A stretch of 64,000 nucleotides of DNA. Source: Clostridium lentum (GTDB lineage Bacteria; Bacillota; Clostridia; Clostridiales; Clostridiaceae). Below the pieces are notes generated by a model. The model saw only the letters and a program-made list of their open reading frames with translations. It searched no databases and was not told the DNA's origin. Every line of letters begins with the position of its first letter. Within the stretch, counting starts at the first letter, position 1. The position numbers and the translations under genes are program-made. This document shows, one piece after another, positions 9,173-18,227 of this stretch. The stretch covers positions 1 to 64,000 of the forward strand of contig NZ_JACOOQ010000002.1 of assembly GCF_014287815.1 (NCBI RefSeq). Direction: 5' to 3'.

Positions 9173-9236
9173 AAAGTTAAGGAGTTAAGAAGTTAAGGAG
9201 TTAGGGAGTTAGGGAGTTAGGGAGTTAAGGAGTTAA
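9173..9236. repeat. Eight tandem 8-bp units (GGAGTTAR)
   Basis: Eight consecutive octamers follow two bases after the permease stop. The core is GGAGTTAG x3 and GGAGTTAA x3, with variant units AAAGTTAA and GAAGTTAA on the left. A perfectly phased octamer array is prone to slipped-strand expansion. It lies in the leader of the next small gene. Confidence 0.9.
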
Positions 9237-9317
9237 GAAAATTTATATAGTATAAATAGTATGTATAATTTTTTAAGAGCAGGGCAATATAATATCAAGA
9301 AAAGTAATAAGGAGATG

Positions 9318-9500
9318 ATGAGATTGCCTGGAAAAGCAAAACAATATGTTGATCAAAGCATGACATCAGTGCAGTCAGCAGTTAGTTCATTACAACAAGC
9401 TTTAGGCAATGCAGAAAAGGCAGAAAATAAAGCTGTTATTCAACAAGCAATAACTTCACTAAATGGTGCATGTGGAACTTTATCAAAATATAAAGATTAA
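9318..9500 (+). CDS. Small helical protein, unknown function
   Basis: About 58-60 residues, rich in Gln, Ala, Ser and Lys, with a heptad-like pattern (SVQSAVSSLQQALGNAEKAE) that suggests a helical hairpin or coiled coil. It has one Cys and no signal or membrane segment. AAGGAG at 9310-9314 decides the start: ATG 9318 is close (3 nt), and TTG 9324 is ideally spaced (9 nt), so the true start may be 9324. An in-frame upstream extension to 9261 lacks a site. I do not recognise the family. Confidence 0.5.
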   Translation: MRLPGKAKQYVDQSMTSVQSAVSSLQQALGNAEKAENKAVIQQAITSLNGACGTLSKYKD

Positions 9501-9530
9501 TAATAAGAATTAGCATATTGTATATTGCTA

Positions 9531-9563
9531 AAAAGGAGCTGATAGTGTTTATCAGCTCCTTTT
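9531..9563. terminator. Bidirectional terminator
   Basis: A perfect 14-bp stem (AAAAGGAGCTGATA / TATCAGCTCCTTTT) with loop GTGTT lies between the convergent small gene and the VTC chimera. It can serve both strands. Confidence 0.9.
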
Positions 9564-9567
9564 GAAT

Positions 9568-10491
9568 TTAGTTAAATATTTTATCTTCTGATCCGCAAGA
9601 TGTAAGAGAGATATTTAAGTTACCATTTCTTACCCTTAATGAATCGATGAATTTTTTTTGATTAACATCATTTTTAAGATGAATAGAGTAATTTAATTCA
9701 TATAAAGCACCAAAATCTCTAGTTCTAACTTTTACCATATTCCATGATGTAGTATTTGTATTTAATATTTCATCAAATACACCTTCAAAGTTTAAGTCTT
9801 CAGGTACTGTTATTTTTAGTACCATTGCCTTAGATTTAGGCATAGCAAAATTAAGGCTATCTAAAATTATCATTACTGCACAAAGGATAATAGTGAAAAT
9901 TACTGCATATCCATTAGGTTTCAATATATCTGTTCCATGACAGCCGCTTTCTAAAAATAAATCTTCACGGCGGGTAATGATTTTTGAATCTATGGTAAGT
10001 CTAAAGTCCTTATCTTCTTTGCCAAAGAAGGCAATTCTATTGTATCCAATATAGATAGTAGGATTTACCTTTGTATGACTTAAGTAATATTCAATTTCGT
10101 TTATAACTTGTTCTGTAATAAAATCAGTGCATTTTGGTCTTTCACCAAATTCAAGAAAGTTATAAGCTTCTTCTAAAGTAATTATGGCCCTTCGTTTATT
10201 AACAATTTTATTTATTTTTTTCTTCAATTCAAGAAATACTTTGTCAGAAGGAGACTGAGGAATCTTGTAGCTTCTTAATCTAAGTTTTTCTTTATAGTAT
10301 GGTTTGGAAATAGAATGTCTAATTACTGAATTATCATCAGTATCATAATATATATTGTAAATACTGTAACTGTTATTAACACAGTGATCATCCATTTTCA
10401 TATATTCAAGTAATCTTGGAATAAGCTTTTCATATTGCTCACCAGTTAAAAGATACTTTTTTTCATATCTTTTAAATGACTTAATGGCCAT
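9568..10491 (-). CDS. Chimeric VTC polyphosphate-polymerase / DUF4956 protein
   Basis: 307 residues joining parts of two proteins normally encoded by separate neighbouring genes. Residues 1 to about 192 are a VTC domain: RYEKKYLL at the start, basic tunnel strands KLRLRSY, LELKKK and KRR, and FRLTIDSK. At about 190-196 (DILKPNGYAV) it switches to the last third of a DUF4956 membrane protein: a hydrophobic helix (about 195-215), LKITVPEDLNFEGVFD, VKVRTRDFGALYELNY and FIDSLRVRNGNLNI. The final VTC strand (usually M-E-I-K) and the DUF4956 N-terminal helices are missing. An in-frame deletion between adjacent genes explains this. AGGAGG precedes the start. Polymerase activity is doubtful. Confidence 0.8.
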   Translation of the reverse strand: MAIKSFKRYEKKYLLTGEQYEKLIPRLLEYMKMDDHCVNNSYSIYNIYYDTDDNSVIRHSISKPYYKEKLRLRSYKIPQSPSDKVFLELKKKINKIVNKRRAIITLEEAYNFLEFGERPKCTDFITEQVINEIEYYLSHTKVNPTIYIGYNRIAFFGKEDKDFRLTIDSKIITRREDLFLESGCHGTDILKPNGYAVIFTIILCAVMIILDSLNFAMPKSKAMVLKITVPEDLNFEGVFDEILNTNTTSWNMVKVRTRDFGALYELNYSIHLKNDVNQKKFIDSLRVRNGNLNISLTSCGSEDKIFN

Positions 10492-10730
10492 TTTGTAGGA
10501 CCTCCTTATTAAATTTTTATTTGGATATTGCTGAAATTAAATCCATATTTGTATCATAAATGGTCTTTTAAAAGTTAGTATGAAATCAATCTAAAGTTAA
10601 TGTAAATTTTACTTTTTTTAGAAAAAAATAATATATAATGGCATTAATTAAAGAAAAGTAAACAAATTTAAAAAGTATTTAACAATAAAAAGATTAAAGT
10701 AAGATAATAATCTTTATTAGGAGGATATAT

Positions 10731-12266
10731 ATGAAAAAGAAATTTTTATCAATGTTAATAGTATCTGCTATTGCAGTAACAGCTATGGGGTGTTCCAATA
10801 ATACTAATGAATCTTCCAAATCTGCTGCTTCAAGCAATACCAATGTATCAGTCAGTGATAGTAGCGATGAATCAGCTAGTGCAGATGTAAAAGCTAAAAT
10901 AACTTTAAGTAATAATAGTATAAGTGCAGAGGGGGATGGTGTTGAGGTAGTAGATAAGACAATTACCATTAATTCAGGTGGTACATATGAAGTAAGCGGT
11001 ACCTTAGAAGATGGTCAAATAATAGTTGATTCAGCTGATGAGATCAATGTCTATATAGTTTTCAATGGAGTAGATATTTCTTGTAGTAATAGTGCACCTA
11101 TATATGTTAAAAGTGCCAAGAATACTATTATAACTTTAGCAGATAATAGTGAAAATTATCTTAGTGATGGAAGTGAGTATCTATATGAAGAGCTAAATGA
11201 TGATGGAACAGTAACAGATGAACCAAGTGCATGTATATTTAGTAAAGATGATTTAACTATTAATGGAAATGGAACACTTAATGTTGTTGGAAACTACAAT
11301 AATGGTATTGCCAGTAAGGATGATTTAAAGATTACGGCAGGAACAGTAAATGTAACAGCAGTAAACAATGGATTAAAAGGTAAGGATTCTATTACTATAA
11401 AAGGTGGAGAGATAACTGTAAATTCCACAGGAGATGGTGTTAAGTCTGATAATACAGAAGATACAACCAAAGGATATATAATAATTGAAGGTGGAAGTTT
11501 AAATATAACTTCTGGCGGAGATGGAATTCAAGCAGAAACAACGCTGACAATTTCTGATGGAGATATTAATATAGTTTCAGGAGGGGGAAGCAGTAATGCA
11601 GCTACTCATGCTGAAAGTTTCCAAATGGGCCCATGGGCAAATCCTTCAAATACAAGTAGTTCATCTAGCAGTGAGACAGGAAGTGCCAAAGCACTTAAAG
11701 CAGGTACTGCTTTAACAGTTGATGGTGGAAATATAAATATAGATTCAGCTGATGATAGTATTCATACTAATGATACTGTAATGATAAATACTGGAATATT
11801 TCATATAAAATCAGGCGATGATGGAATTCATGCTGATAATGTTTTGGAAATAAATGGTGGTGATATAAATATTACAGATAGTTATGAAGGGTTAGAAGCA
11901 GCACATATTACTGTAAATGATGGAAATATTAATTTAGTGGCTAGTGATGATGGGATTAATGCAGCTGGTGATGGAATAGATTCTATTATGCCAAGCAAGA
12001 CCTGTCAATCAGTGATAATTTCTACGCCAGAATTGGTTATAGGCTCAAGTTATTCTGTATATTATGGAGGAAATAATTCTGGTAGTGAAAGTAATGGACT
12101 ATATACTGATGGAATTGCAACAAGTGGAACAGAGCTTACAAATTTTACTCTTTCTAGTTCGGTAATGACAGTTTCAAGCACAGGAGCAACAGAAGGAGTT
12201 TCAGGCGGAATGAGAGCACCAGGTGGCATGGGTGGCATGCAAGGGGGAGGAAGACCACCAAGGTAG
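10731..12266 (+). CDS. Cthe_2159-like carbohydrate-binding beta-helix lipoprotein
   Basis: 511 residues with a lipoprotein signal (AVTAMGC, Cys at about 21), a Ser-rich linker, then many short repeats built on ITINGGxxNITSxGDGI. These are typical of the right-handed beta-helix family of Cthe_2159 (DUF4353), whose studied member binds acidic polysaccharides. The C-terminus is Gly/Met/Pro rich (GGMRAPGGMGGMQGGG). The gene is divergent from the VTC chimera. Proteins of this family are often found beside VTC, DUF4956 and CotH genes, which supports the idea of a damaged VTC locus. AGGAGG precedes the ATG. Confidence 0.85.
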   Translation: MKKKFLSMLIVSAIAVTAMGCSNNTNESSKSAASSNTNVSVSDSSDESASADVKAKITLSNNSISAEGDGVEVVDKTITINSGGTYEVSGTLEDGQIIVDSADEINVYIVFNGVDISCSNSAPIYVKSAKNTIITLADNSENYLSDGSEYLYEELNDDGTVTDEPSACIFSKDDLTINGNGTLNVVGNYNNGIASKDDLKITAGTVNVTAVNNGLKGKDSITIKGGEITVNSTGDGVKSDNTEDTTKGYIIIEGGSLNITSGGDGIQAETTLTISDGDINIVSGGGSSNAATHAESFQMGPWANPSNTSSSSSSETGSAKALKAGTALTVDGGNINIDSADDSIHTNDTVMINTGIFHIKSGDDGIHADNVLEINGGDINITDSYEGLEAAHITVNDGNINLVASDDGINAAGDGIDSIMPSKTCQSVIISTPELVIGSSYSVYYGGNNSGSESNGLYTDGIATSGTELTNFTLSSSVMTVSSTGATEGVSGGMRAPGGMGGMQGGGRPPR

Positions 12267-12308
12267 AGATTAATTATAAAAATTAATCTATGAAGTATAA
12301 TTATAAAT

Positions 12309-12358
12309 AAAGGTTTTTGTATAAAATAGCAAATATCTTATATAAAAGCCTTTTTTTG
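12309..12358 (+). terminator. Terminator after beta-helix lipoprotein
   Basis: AAAGGTTTTTGTATAA pairs (with G.U pairs) with TTATATAAAAGCCTTT and is followed by a T-run. Confidence 0.7.
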
Positions 12359-12562
12359 TTATGCTTTATAAAAGGTTTAAGATTATATTGTTGAAAAATA
12401 TTTTAATATACACTTAACAAATAAAAAAACATACATAAATGTAAAATAATATAAAAAATTCCATAGAAAAAACGGTAAAAACATGGTAAAATAAATACTT
12501 TAAAGAAAAGTTAAAATTTTACGAGAATTAAATGTTAAATAAGTGGGGTGGAAAATATTAGT

Positions 12563-14128
12563 ATGAAGAAAAGAAAAATTAAAAAAATTATAGCAATATC
12601 AGGAGTAATTGGTGGAATATTAGCTTTAAATTCAGTAAAAGCTCATGCGGTAGAACTTACTGATGATTTATCAAATGATGGTCATGAGCAAAATATTAAT
12701 AGCAGATCATCAAATAAGGGACAAGTTGTAAATGTTGACTCAACATATTTAAGGATTAGAGCAGCAGCATCAACATCTTCAGAAGTTTTAGGAACTATGA
12801 TTGAAGGAACAAGATTTAATATTATATCAAAAAGTGATCAATGGTATCAAATACAATATAATGATATAGTAGGATATGTATTTGAAGATTATGTTGATGA
12901 AATATCAGCAGGTTCATCATCTACCACATATGATGTTATATATACAGGAACTGTATATGATGCAGCTCCTAATTTAAGAGTAAGAAGTGGAGCTTCTTTA
13001 GATTCATCAATTATAGGATATGTGTTAGATAACTCTACAGTATCTATTGTGGCTGTTGAAGGTAGCTGGTATAAGATCCAATATAATGGGGGATATGGCT
13101 ATGTAAGTGCAGATTATGTTTCTATAGGAAGTACAAGTAATGGCGGAAATTCAAAAAATGATTCAGGAAGTTCTTCAATAACAGCTGTAGGATATGCTTA
13201 TGATTTAGGCAATATAGCTCTTAGAATACGTGAAGGAGCATCAATTTCATCAACTATTTTAGGTAATATATATGAAGGAGATGCAGTTAATATAATAGGA
13301 GAAGAAGGAAATTGGTATAAGATATTATATAATAATTCTATTGCTTATGTGAGTAAAGAGTATATTACATTAAATAAGTATTCATCAGAAACAGAATCAG
13401 ATAATAATGCTTCAATAAGAAGTGGATATGTTGTTAATGTTGAAGGATCAAATTTAAGAGTGCGTCAAAGTCCATCTTCTAGTGCTATTGTTTTAGGATA
13501 TCTAGTAAATAGTGAAGCAGTAGAAATTGTTGGAGAAGAGGGAAACTGGTATGAGATCAATTATAGAAATTCAACAGGATATGTACATTCAGATTACATA
13601 AAAGTTGGAATAGGTGGCACTTTAAATGAAGATTCATCAGAAGGAAATACTACAGGTTCAGAAAATATTTCAAATTCAGAAGCATATAATATAGTTTTAA
13701 ATGCTATGAAGGAGCAAGTAGGTGCACCATATGTATGGGGTGGATCAGGAGAATATCTTACCACTAATTCACTAAATGAATTGAAGGTTAGATTTCCTGA
13801 AGATGCAGCATATGGTGAGTATATTCATGCTGAAGGATATGTGAATCAAGGGTATCGTGCATTTGATTGCTCTGGATTAATGCAATGGGGATTTGCTCAA
13901 GCTGGAATAAATATTGGTAGAACTACTTATTCTCAAATAAATGCTGGTATTGAAATACAATTAAGCGGTGTTCAGCCAGGAGATTTATTGTTTAGTGCTG
14001 ATCTTGGACATGTTGGTATGTATATAGGTGATAATCAATGGATAGAATCTTCAAATACAGGAGACTTTGTTAAAATAAGAAATGTTCCTTGGAGTTATGT
14101 AAGCAGAGCTAGAAGAGTTTTAAGTTAA
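12563..14128 (+). CDS. Secreted SH3b x4 - NlpC/P60 wall hydrolase
   Basis: 521 residues from ATG 12563, chosen because GGGGTGG lies 11 nt upstream. GTG 12548 is an alternative. A signal peptide ends near KAHA. Four bacterial SH3 repeats follow (about 49-110, 123-185, 205-267, 285-345), each with the LRVRxxxSxxSxxxG core and WYxIxYN, for peptidoglycan binding. The C-terminal NlpC/P60 domain has PYVWGGSG, the nucleophile in FDCSG (C436) and the His in GHVGMYIG. About 45 residues are inserted between PYVWGG and FDCSG, longer than usual. Family members cleave D-Glu-diamino acid peptide bonds. Likely role: wall turnover or cell separation. Confidence 0.92.
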   Translation: MKKRKIKKIIAISGVIGGILALNSVKAHAVELTDDLSNDGHEQNINSRSSNKGQVVNVDSTYLRIRAAASTSSEVLGTMIEGTRFNIISKSDQWYQIQYNDIVGYVFEDYVDEISAGSSSTTYDVIYTGTVYDAAPNLRVRSGASLDSSIIGYVLDNSTVSIVAVEGSWYKIQYNGGYGYVSADYVSIGSTSNGGNSKNDSGSSSITAVGYAYDLGNIALRIREGASISSTILGNIYEGDAVNIIGEEGNWYKILYNNSIAYVSKEYITLNKYSSETESDNNASIRSGYVVNVEGSNLRVRQSPSSSAIVLGYLVNSEAVEIVGEEGNWYEINYRNSTGYVHSDYIKVGIGGTLNEDSSEGNTTGSENISNSEAYNIVLNAMKEQVGAPYVWGGSGEYLTTNSLNELKVRFPEDAAYGEYIHAEGYVNQGYRAFDCSGLMQWGFAQAGINIGRTTYSQINAGIEIQLSGVQPGDLLFSADLGHVGMYIGDNQWIESSNTGDFVKIRNVPWSYVSRARRVLS

Positions 14129-14155
14129 TTATTTATAATATAAAAAATATTTATT

Positions 14156-14194
14156 AAAAAGGATTAAGTATATAAATAAGCTTAATCCTTTTGT
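14156..14194 (+). terminator. Terminator after NlpC/P60 gene
   Basis: AAAAGGATTAAG / CTTAATCCTTTT, 12-bp stem with an AT-rich loop. Confidence 0.85.
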
Positions 14195-14277
14195 CATTAT
14201 ATAGATAAAAGTAGTATATAAATTATATATAAACATATAAATATTTATAGTAATAATTAAATAGGAGTAGATAAAAA

Positions 14278-15615
14278 ATGGTTTCATGGATAGGTGAATG
14301 TATTTTTTATGAATTATTTTTATTAGGATTTTGTGGAGTATTAGAACCAGGTAAAGAATATCAAGAGAAAAATAGACTAAAGAAAGTTATACAATTTATA
14401 CCACATTTAAAAGAAATGAAGGTAAATGCAGTATATCTAGGACCAGTATTTGAATCTACGTATCATGGATATGATACAATAGATTATTTTAAAATAGATA
14501 AGAGATTAGGGACAAATGAAGATTTTAAAGAATTATGTGACAAGCTACATGATAATGATATAAAGATTGTTATTGATGGAGTTTTTAATCATGTAGGAAG
14601 AGATTTTTTTGCCTTTAAAGATTTGCAAGAAAATAGAGACAAGTCTAGATATTGTAGTTGGTTTGTTAATTTAAATTTTAATGGCAACACTCCAGAGAAC
14701 GATGGTTTTTATTATGAGCCATGGAATAGATGTTTTGATTTAGTGAAACTTAATGTATGGAATGAAGAAGTGTGTGAATATCTTTTTAAGGCACTAGATT
14801 TTTGGGTCGATGAATTTAAAATAGATGGAGTGAGAATAGATGCAGCAGATAGTATTGATTTTAGTTTTTTTAAAAAATTAAGAAATCATATAAATTATAA
14901 AAAGGAAGACTTGTGGCTTATGGGAGAAGTTATTCATGGAGATTATTCAAGATGGGCTAATGATGAAATGCTTCATACAACTACTAATTATGAGTGTTAT
15001 AAGGGGTTATATTCCAGTCATAATGATAGAAATTATTTTGAAATAGCTCATTCATTTAGAAGGCAGTTTGAAAAAGGCGGAATCTATGAAAAGTTATGTT
15101 TATATAACTTTGTAGATAATCATGATGTAAATAGACTTGCTAGTGTAATAAAAAATCCAGAGCATATATATAATATTTACACATTGCTTTATACTATGCC
15201 GGGAATTCCTAGTATATATTATGGTAGTGAATATGGCATAAAGGCTATAAAGGGAAAGAATACTGATTTACCATTAAGACCAGAGTTAAATATAGATACT
15301 TTAAAAGATGGAAATAAGAAACTTTTTAAATTAATATGTGATTTAGGTGAGATAAGAAGTAAAAGCCAGGCTATAAGGCACGGAACATATAGTCCCATCA
15401 TTATAAGAAATGAACAATTTGTCTTTTTAAGAAAGTTTAAAGAACAGGAAATATATGTTGCCCTAAATTTAGATGATAAAAATGTAGATATTAATTACAA
15501 TTTTAGTTTTCATAAGGCAATAGATTTATTAAGTGGAAAAGAAATTAGCATAGATGGAAATATATCTATAGAGCCATATGGAGCATTAATAATCAGTAAA
15601 GATAATTCTATATAA
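14278..15615 (+). CDS. GH13 alpha-amylase-family enzyme, cytoplasmic
   Basis: 445 residues with no signal peptide. The TIM barrel shows the four GH13 regions: DGVFNHVG (about 100-107), GVRIDAAD with nucleophile D188, GEVIHG with acid/base E217, and VDNHD with D283. A short beta domain ends the protein. The size and intracellular location suggest hydrolysis of imported maltodextrins or related oligosaccharides. The exact bond specificity is not readable. It is followed by a palindromic element and then the sugar ABC genes, which fits a common catabolic locus. Confidence 0.9.
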   Translation: MVSWIGECIFYELFLLGFCGVLEPGKEYQEKNRLKKVIQFIPHLKEMKVNAVYLGPVFESTYHGYDTIDYFKIDKRLGTNEDFKELCDKLHDNDIKIVIDGVFNHVGRDFFAFKDLQENRDKSRYCSWFVNLNFNGNTPENDGFYYEPWNRCFDLVKLNVWNEEVCEYLFKALDFWVDEFKIDGVRIDAADSIDFSFFKKLRNHINYKKEDLWLMGEVIHGDYSRWANDEMLHTTTNYECYKGLYSSHNDRNYFEIAHSFRRQFEKGGIYEKLCLYNFVDNHDVNRLASVIKNPEHIYNIYTLLYTMPGIPSIYYGSEYGIKAIKGKNTDLPLRPELNIDTLKDGNKKLFKLICDLGEIRSKSQAIRHGTYSPIIIRNEQFVFLRKFKEQEIYVALNLDDKNVDINYNFSFHKAIDLLSGKEISIDGNISIEPYGALIISKDNSI

Positions 15616-15624
15616 AAGAAAAAA

Positions 15625-15723
15625 GGGGGCTGTCGCACTAAAAATTTTATATACAATATATTGTTTTAATAATTAAAAATCAACACAATATATTGTATTA
15701 TTTATTCTTAATGCCACATCCTC
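15625..15723. repeat. MITE-like palindromic element, copy 1 (99 bp)
   Basis: Ends are imperfect inverted repeats: GGGGGCTGTCGCACTAA on the left and the complement of TTAATGCCACATCCTC on the right. Inside are two copies of the palindrome ACAATATATTGT (15653-15664, 15685-15696). The reverse complement of a second copy at 29775-29840 aligns over most of its length. It starts 10 bp after the GH13 stop and runs into T8, so it may double as a terminator. Confidence 0.75.
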
Positions 15724-15865
15724 TTTTTTTCAACAAACTGATAAAAATAAAATAAATTATTTTTAGTATTAATATTTTTTTACATAAAGTTATATATTGT
15801 ATAAAGAGATTAAATAATTATTATGATTCAATAAATGAAATCGTTACTGGAGGTTTGCAAGTAAG

Positions 15866-15887
15866 ATTTATTCCATATGGAATAAAT
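15866..15887. promoter_or_regulatory. 22-bp perfect palindrome before the sugar-binding protein gene
   Basis: ATTTATTCCAT and its exact complement ATGGAATAAAT meet without a spacer, 30 bp before the start codon. It could be an operator or a 5'-UTR hairpin. No regulator gene lies nearby, so the binding protein is unknown. Confidence 0.55.
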
Positions 15888-15917
15888 TTTAAATATAAAA
15901 TATGGAGGGTATGTTTT

Positions 15918-17282
15918 ATGGTTAATAAAAAATTAGTAGCAGCTGGAGTTGTTATGTCTATGGTTGCCAGTTCTTTAGTTGGATGTGGAGGAAGCAGTGA
16001 AGAAGGAAATGGAGGAGATTCAGCACAGATTTATTTTTTGAATTTTAAACCAGAAATTGCTGATGTTTATAAGAGTGTAGCTGAAGACTATGAAAAAGAG
16101 ACTGGAGTAAAAGTTAAAGTAGAAACAGCTGCAAGTGGAGACTATGAGCAAACTTTGAAGTCAGAAATGGCCAAGAGTGAAGCACCTACAATATTTCAAA
16201 TAAATGGGCCAGTAGGATATAATAACTGGAAAGATTATTGTGCAAATTTAAAAGATACTGATCTTTATAGTCATTTATCTGATAAATCTCTAGCAGTAAC
16301 TGATGGAGATGGAGTTTATGGTATACCTTATGCAGTTGAGGGATATGGAATAATTTATAATCAGGAAATAATGGACAAATATATAACTCTTGCCAATAAA
16401 AAGACAAATATTACATCTGTAGATGATATTAATAATTTTGATATATTAAAAGAAGTTGTTGAAGATATGCAGGCTAATAAAGATGAACTTGGTATAGATG
16501 GTGTATTTGCTTCAACATCTATGTCTTCAGGAAATAGATGGCGTTGGGATACTCATTTAGCAAATCTACCATTTTATTATGAGTTTAAAGATGAAAGTGA
16601 AGATGATACACAAATTATAGATACTGGTCTTGCATCAGATACAGTAGAATTTAAATATAATGATAAATATAAAAATATTTTTGATTTATACTTAGATAAT
16701 TCTTGTACTGAAAAAGGACTTTTAGGAAATAAGAGTGTTGATGATTCAATGTCTGAATTTGCTTTAGGTAAATGTGCAATGGTTCAAAATGGAAATTGGG
16801 CATGGGCACAAATTAAAGATGTTGATGGTAATGTTGTTAAACAAGATGATATAAAATTCTTGCCAATATATACAGGTATAAAGGGAGAAGAAAGTCAAGG
16901 TATATGTATAGGTACAGAGAACTATTTCGCAGTTAATAGTAAAGCTTCAGAAGCTGAACAACAAGCTTCAATAGATTTTATAAACTGGCTATTTACCAGT
17001 GATACAGGAAAATCTTATGTTGTTGGTGATTTAGGATTTATAGCACCATTTGATACTTTTACTGAAGATGAGAGACCATTAGATCCATTGTCAAAGCAAG
17101 TTATGGAATGGATGGAGAAAGATAATATTAAAAATGTAAATTGGATATTCCAAGCATTCCCAAGTGAAAAATTTAAAGAGACATTTAATGATGCATTACT
17201 TGAGTATGTTCAAGGGACTCAAGATTGGAATTATGTAGTTAAAACAGTAAAAGATGATTGGAAGTTAGAAAAAGCACAGTAG
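15918..17282 (+). CDS. Sugar ABC transporter substrate-binding lipoprotein (MalE type)
   Basis: 454 residues from ATG 15918, chosen for GGAGGG 8 nt upstream. A longer in-frame reading from 15855 is not supported. The lipobox is SSLVGCG. The mature protein has the family-1 solute-binding pattern: opening strand IYFLNFKPE, EAPTIFQINGP, YGIPYAVEGYGIIYN and ALGKCAMVQNGNWAWAQI. The Trp-rich ligand region suits maltodextrin or a similar oligosaccharide. It would be tethered outside the membrane and deliver substrate to the two permeases downstream. Confidence 0.92.
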   Translation: MVNKKLVAAGVVMSMVASSLVGCGGSSEEGNGGDSAQIYFLNFKPEIADVYKSVAEDYEKETGVKVKVETAASGDYEQTLKSEMAKSEAPTIFQINGPVGYNNWKDYCANLKDTDLYSHLSDKSLAVTDGDGVYGIPYAVEGYGIIYNQEIMDKYITLANKKTNITSVDDINNFDILKEVVEDMQANKDELGIDGVFASTSMSSGNRWRWDTHLANLPFYYEFKDESEDDTQIIDTGLASDTVEFKYNDKYKNIFDLYLDNSCTEKGLLGNKSVDDSMSEFALGKCAMVQNGNWAWAQIKDVDGNVVKQDDIKFLPIYTGIKGEESQGICIGTENYFAVNSKASEAEQQASIDFINWLFTSDTGKSYVVGDLGFIAPFDTFTEDERPLDPLSKQVMEWMEKDNIKNVNWIFQAFPSEKFKETFNDALLEYVQGTQDWNYVVKTVKDDWKLEKAQ

Positions 17283-17304
17283 TTAATTGATAATTAAAAA
17301 TAGA

Positions 17305-17361
17305 GAATTGATAATTGAGGAGGAAAGTCATTAAGGAGTTTCATCCTTAATTATCAATTAT
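17305..17361 (+). repeat. Inverted repeat between binding protein and permease genes
   Basis: AATTGATAATTGAGGA pairs imperfectly with TCCTTAATTATCAATT, leaving a loop that contains its own partial repeat. Placement directly after the binding-protein gene suggests a processing or partial-termination hairpin that lets more binding protein than permease be made. That role is inferred. Confidence 0.5.
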
Positions 17362-17384
17362 CGATTAATTAAGGAGGGATTCTT

Positions 17385-18227
17385 GTGCAGAAGATTTTAA
17401 AGAAGTATTTTGCTTTTTTTGTATTGCCTACTTTTGTAGCTTTTTGTATATCTTTTCTAGTACCTTTTATAATGGGGATTTACTTATCTTTTACTAAGTT
17501 TACAACAGTAGCTGATGCACAGTTTGTAGGATTAAGTAATTATATAAAGGTTTTTTCAAATGATGAATTTATTAATGCACTATTTTTTACAGTTAAGTTT
17601 GCTGTTGTTTCAACTATAACAGTAAATATATTGGCATTTACCTTTGCTTATTTATTAACTAGGAAATTAAAAGGCACTAATGTATTTAGAACTATTTTCT
17701 TTATGCCCAATTTAATTGGAGGAATTGTTTTAGGGTATATATGGCAAATAATAATTAATGGTGTATTAAGTCACTTTAATGTGAATTTAACATATAGTGC
17801 TAGCTATGGGTTTTGGGGTTTAGTTATAATGATGAATTGGCAGCTTATAGGATATATGATGATAATTTATATTGCTGGAATTCAAAATATACCTAATGAT
17901 TTAATTGAAGCAGCTAAGATTGATGGTGCTTCAAAATCACAAATCTTAAGAAAGGTTACAATTCCATTAGTTATGCCTTCTGTTACAATATGTCTCTTTT
18001 TAACTATATCTAATGCTTTTAAGTTATTTGATCAGAACTTAGCCTTAACAGATGGTGCACCATCTGGAGCAACATCAATGTTAGCTTTGGATATTTATAA
18101 AACATTCTATAGTAGGAATGGCTGGGAAGGAGTAGGACAGGCAAAAGCAGTAATATTTTTTATTATAGTTGCTATAATAATGATTATTCAATTAAATATT
18201 ACTAGGAAAAAGGAGGTTGAAAGTTAA
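17385..18227 (+). CDS. Sugar ABC permease (MalF/LacF type)
   Basis: 280 residues, GTG start after AAGGAGGG. It has six predicted membrane helices and the cytoplasmic EAA loop EAAKIDGASKSQILRKVTIP that docks on the ATPase. It overlaps the second permease by one base. No ATPase gene lies in the cluster, so a shared MsmX-type ATPase from elsewhere is expected. Confidence 0.93.
   Translation: MQKILKKYFAFFVLPTFVAFCISFLVPFIMGIYLSFTKFTTVADAQFVGLSNYIKVFSNDEFINALFFTVKFAVVSTITVNILAFTFAYLLTRKLKGTNVFRTIFFMPNLIGGIVLGYIWQIIINGVLSHFNVNLTYSASYGFWGLVIMMNWQLIGYMMIIYIAGIQNIPNDLIEAAKIDGASKSQILRKVTIPLVMPSVTICLFLTISNAFKLFDQNLALTDGAPSGATSMLALDIYKTFYSRNGWEGVGQAKAVIFFIIVAIIMIIQLNITRKKEVES

Noticed and set aside
9173..9236. 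CRISPR-like array
   Set aside because: Units are 8 bp with no spacers; it is a simple tandem repeat.
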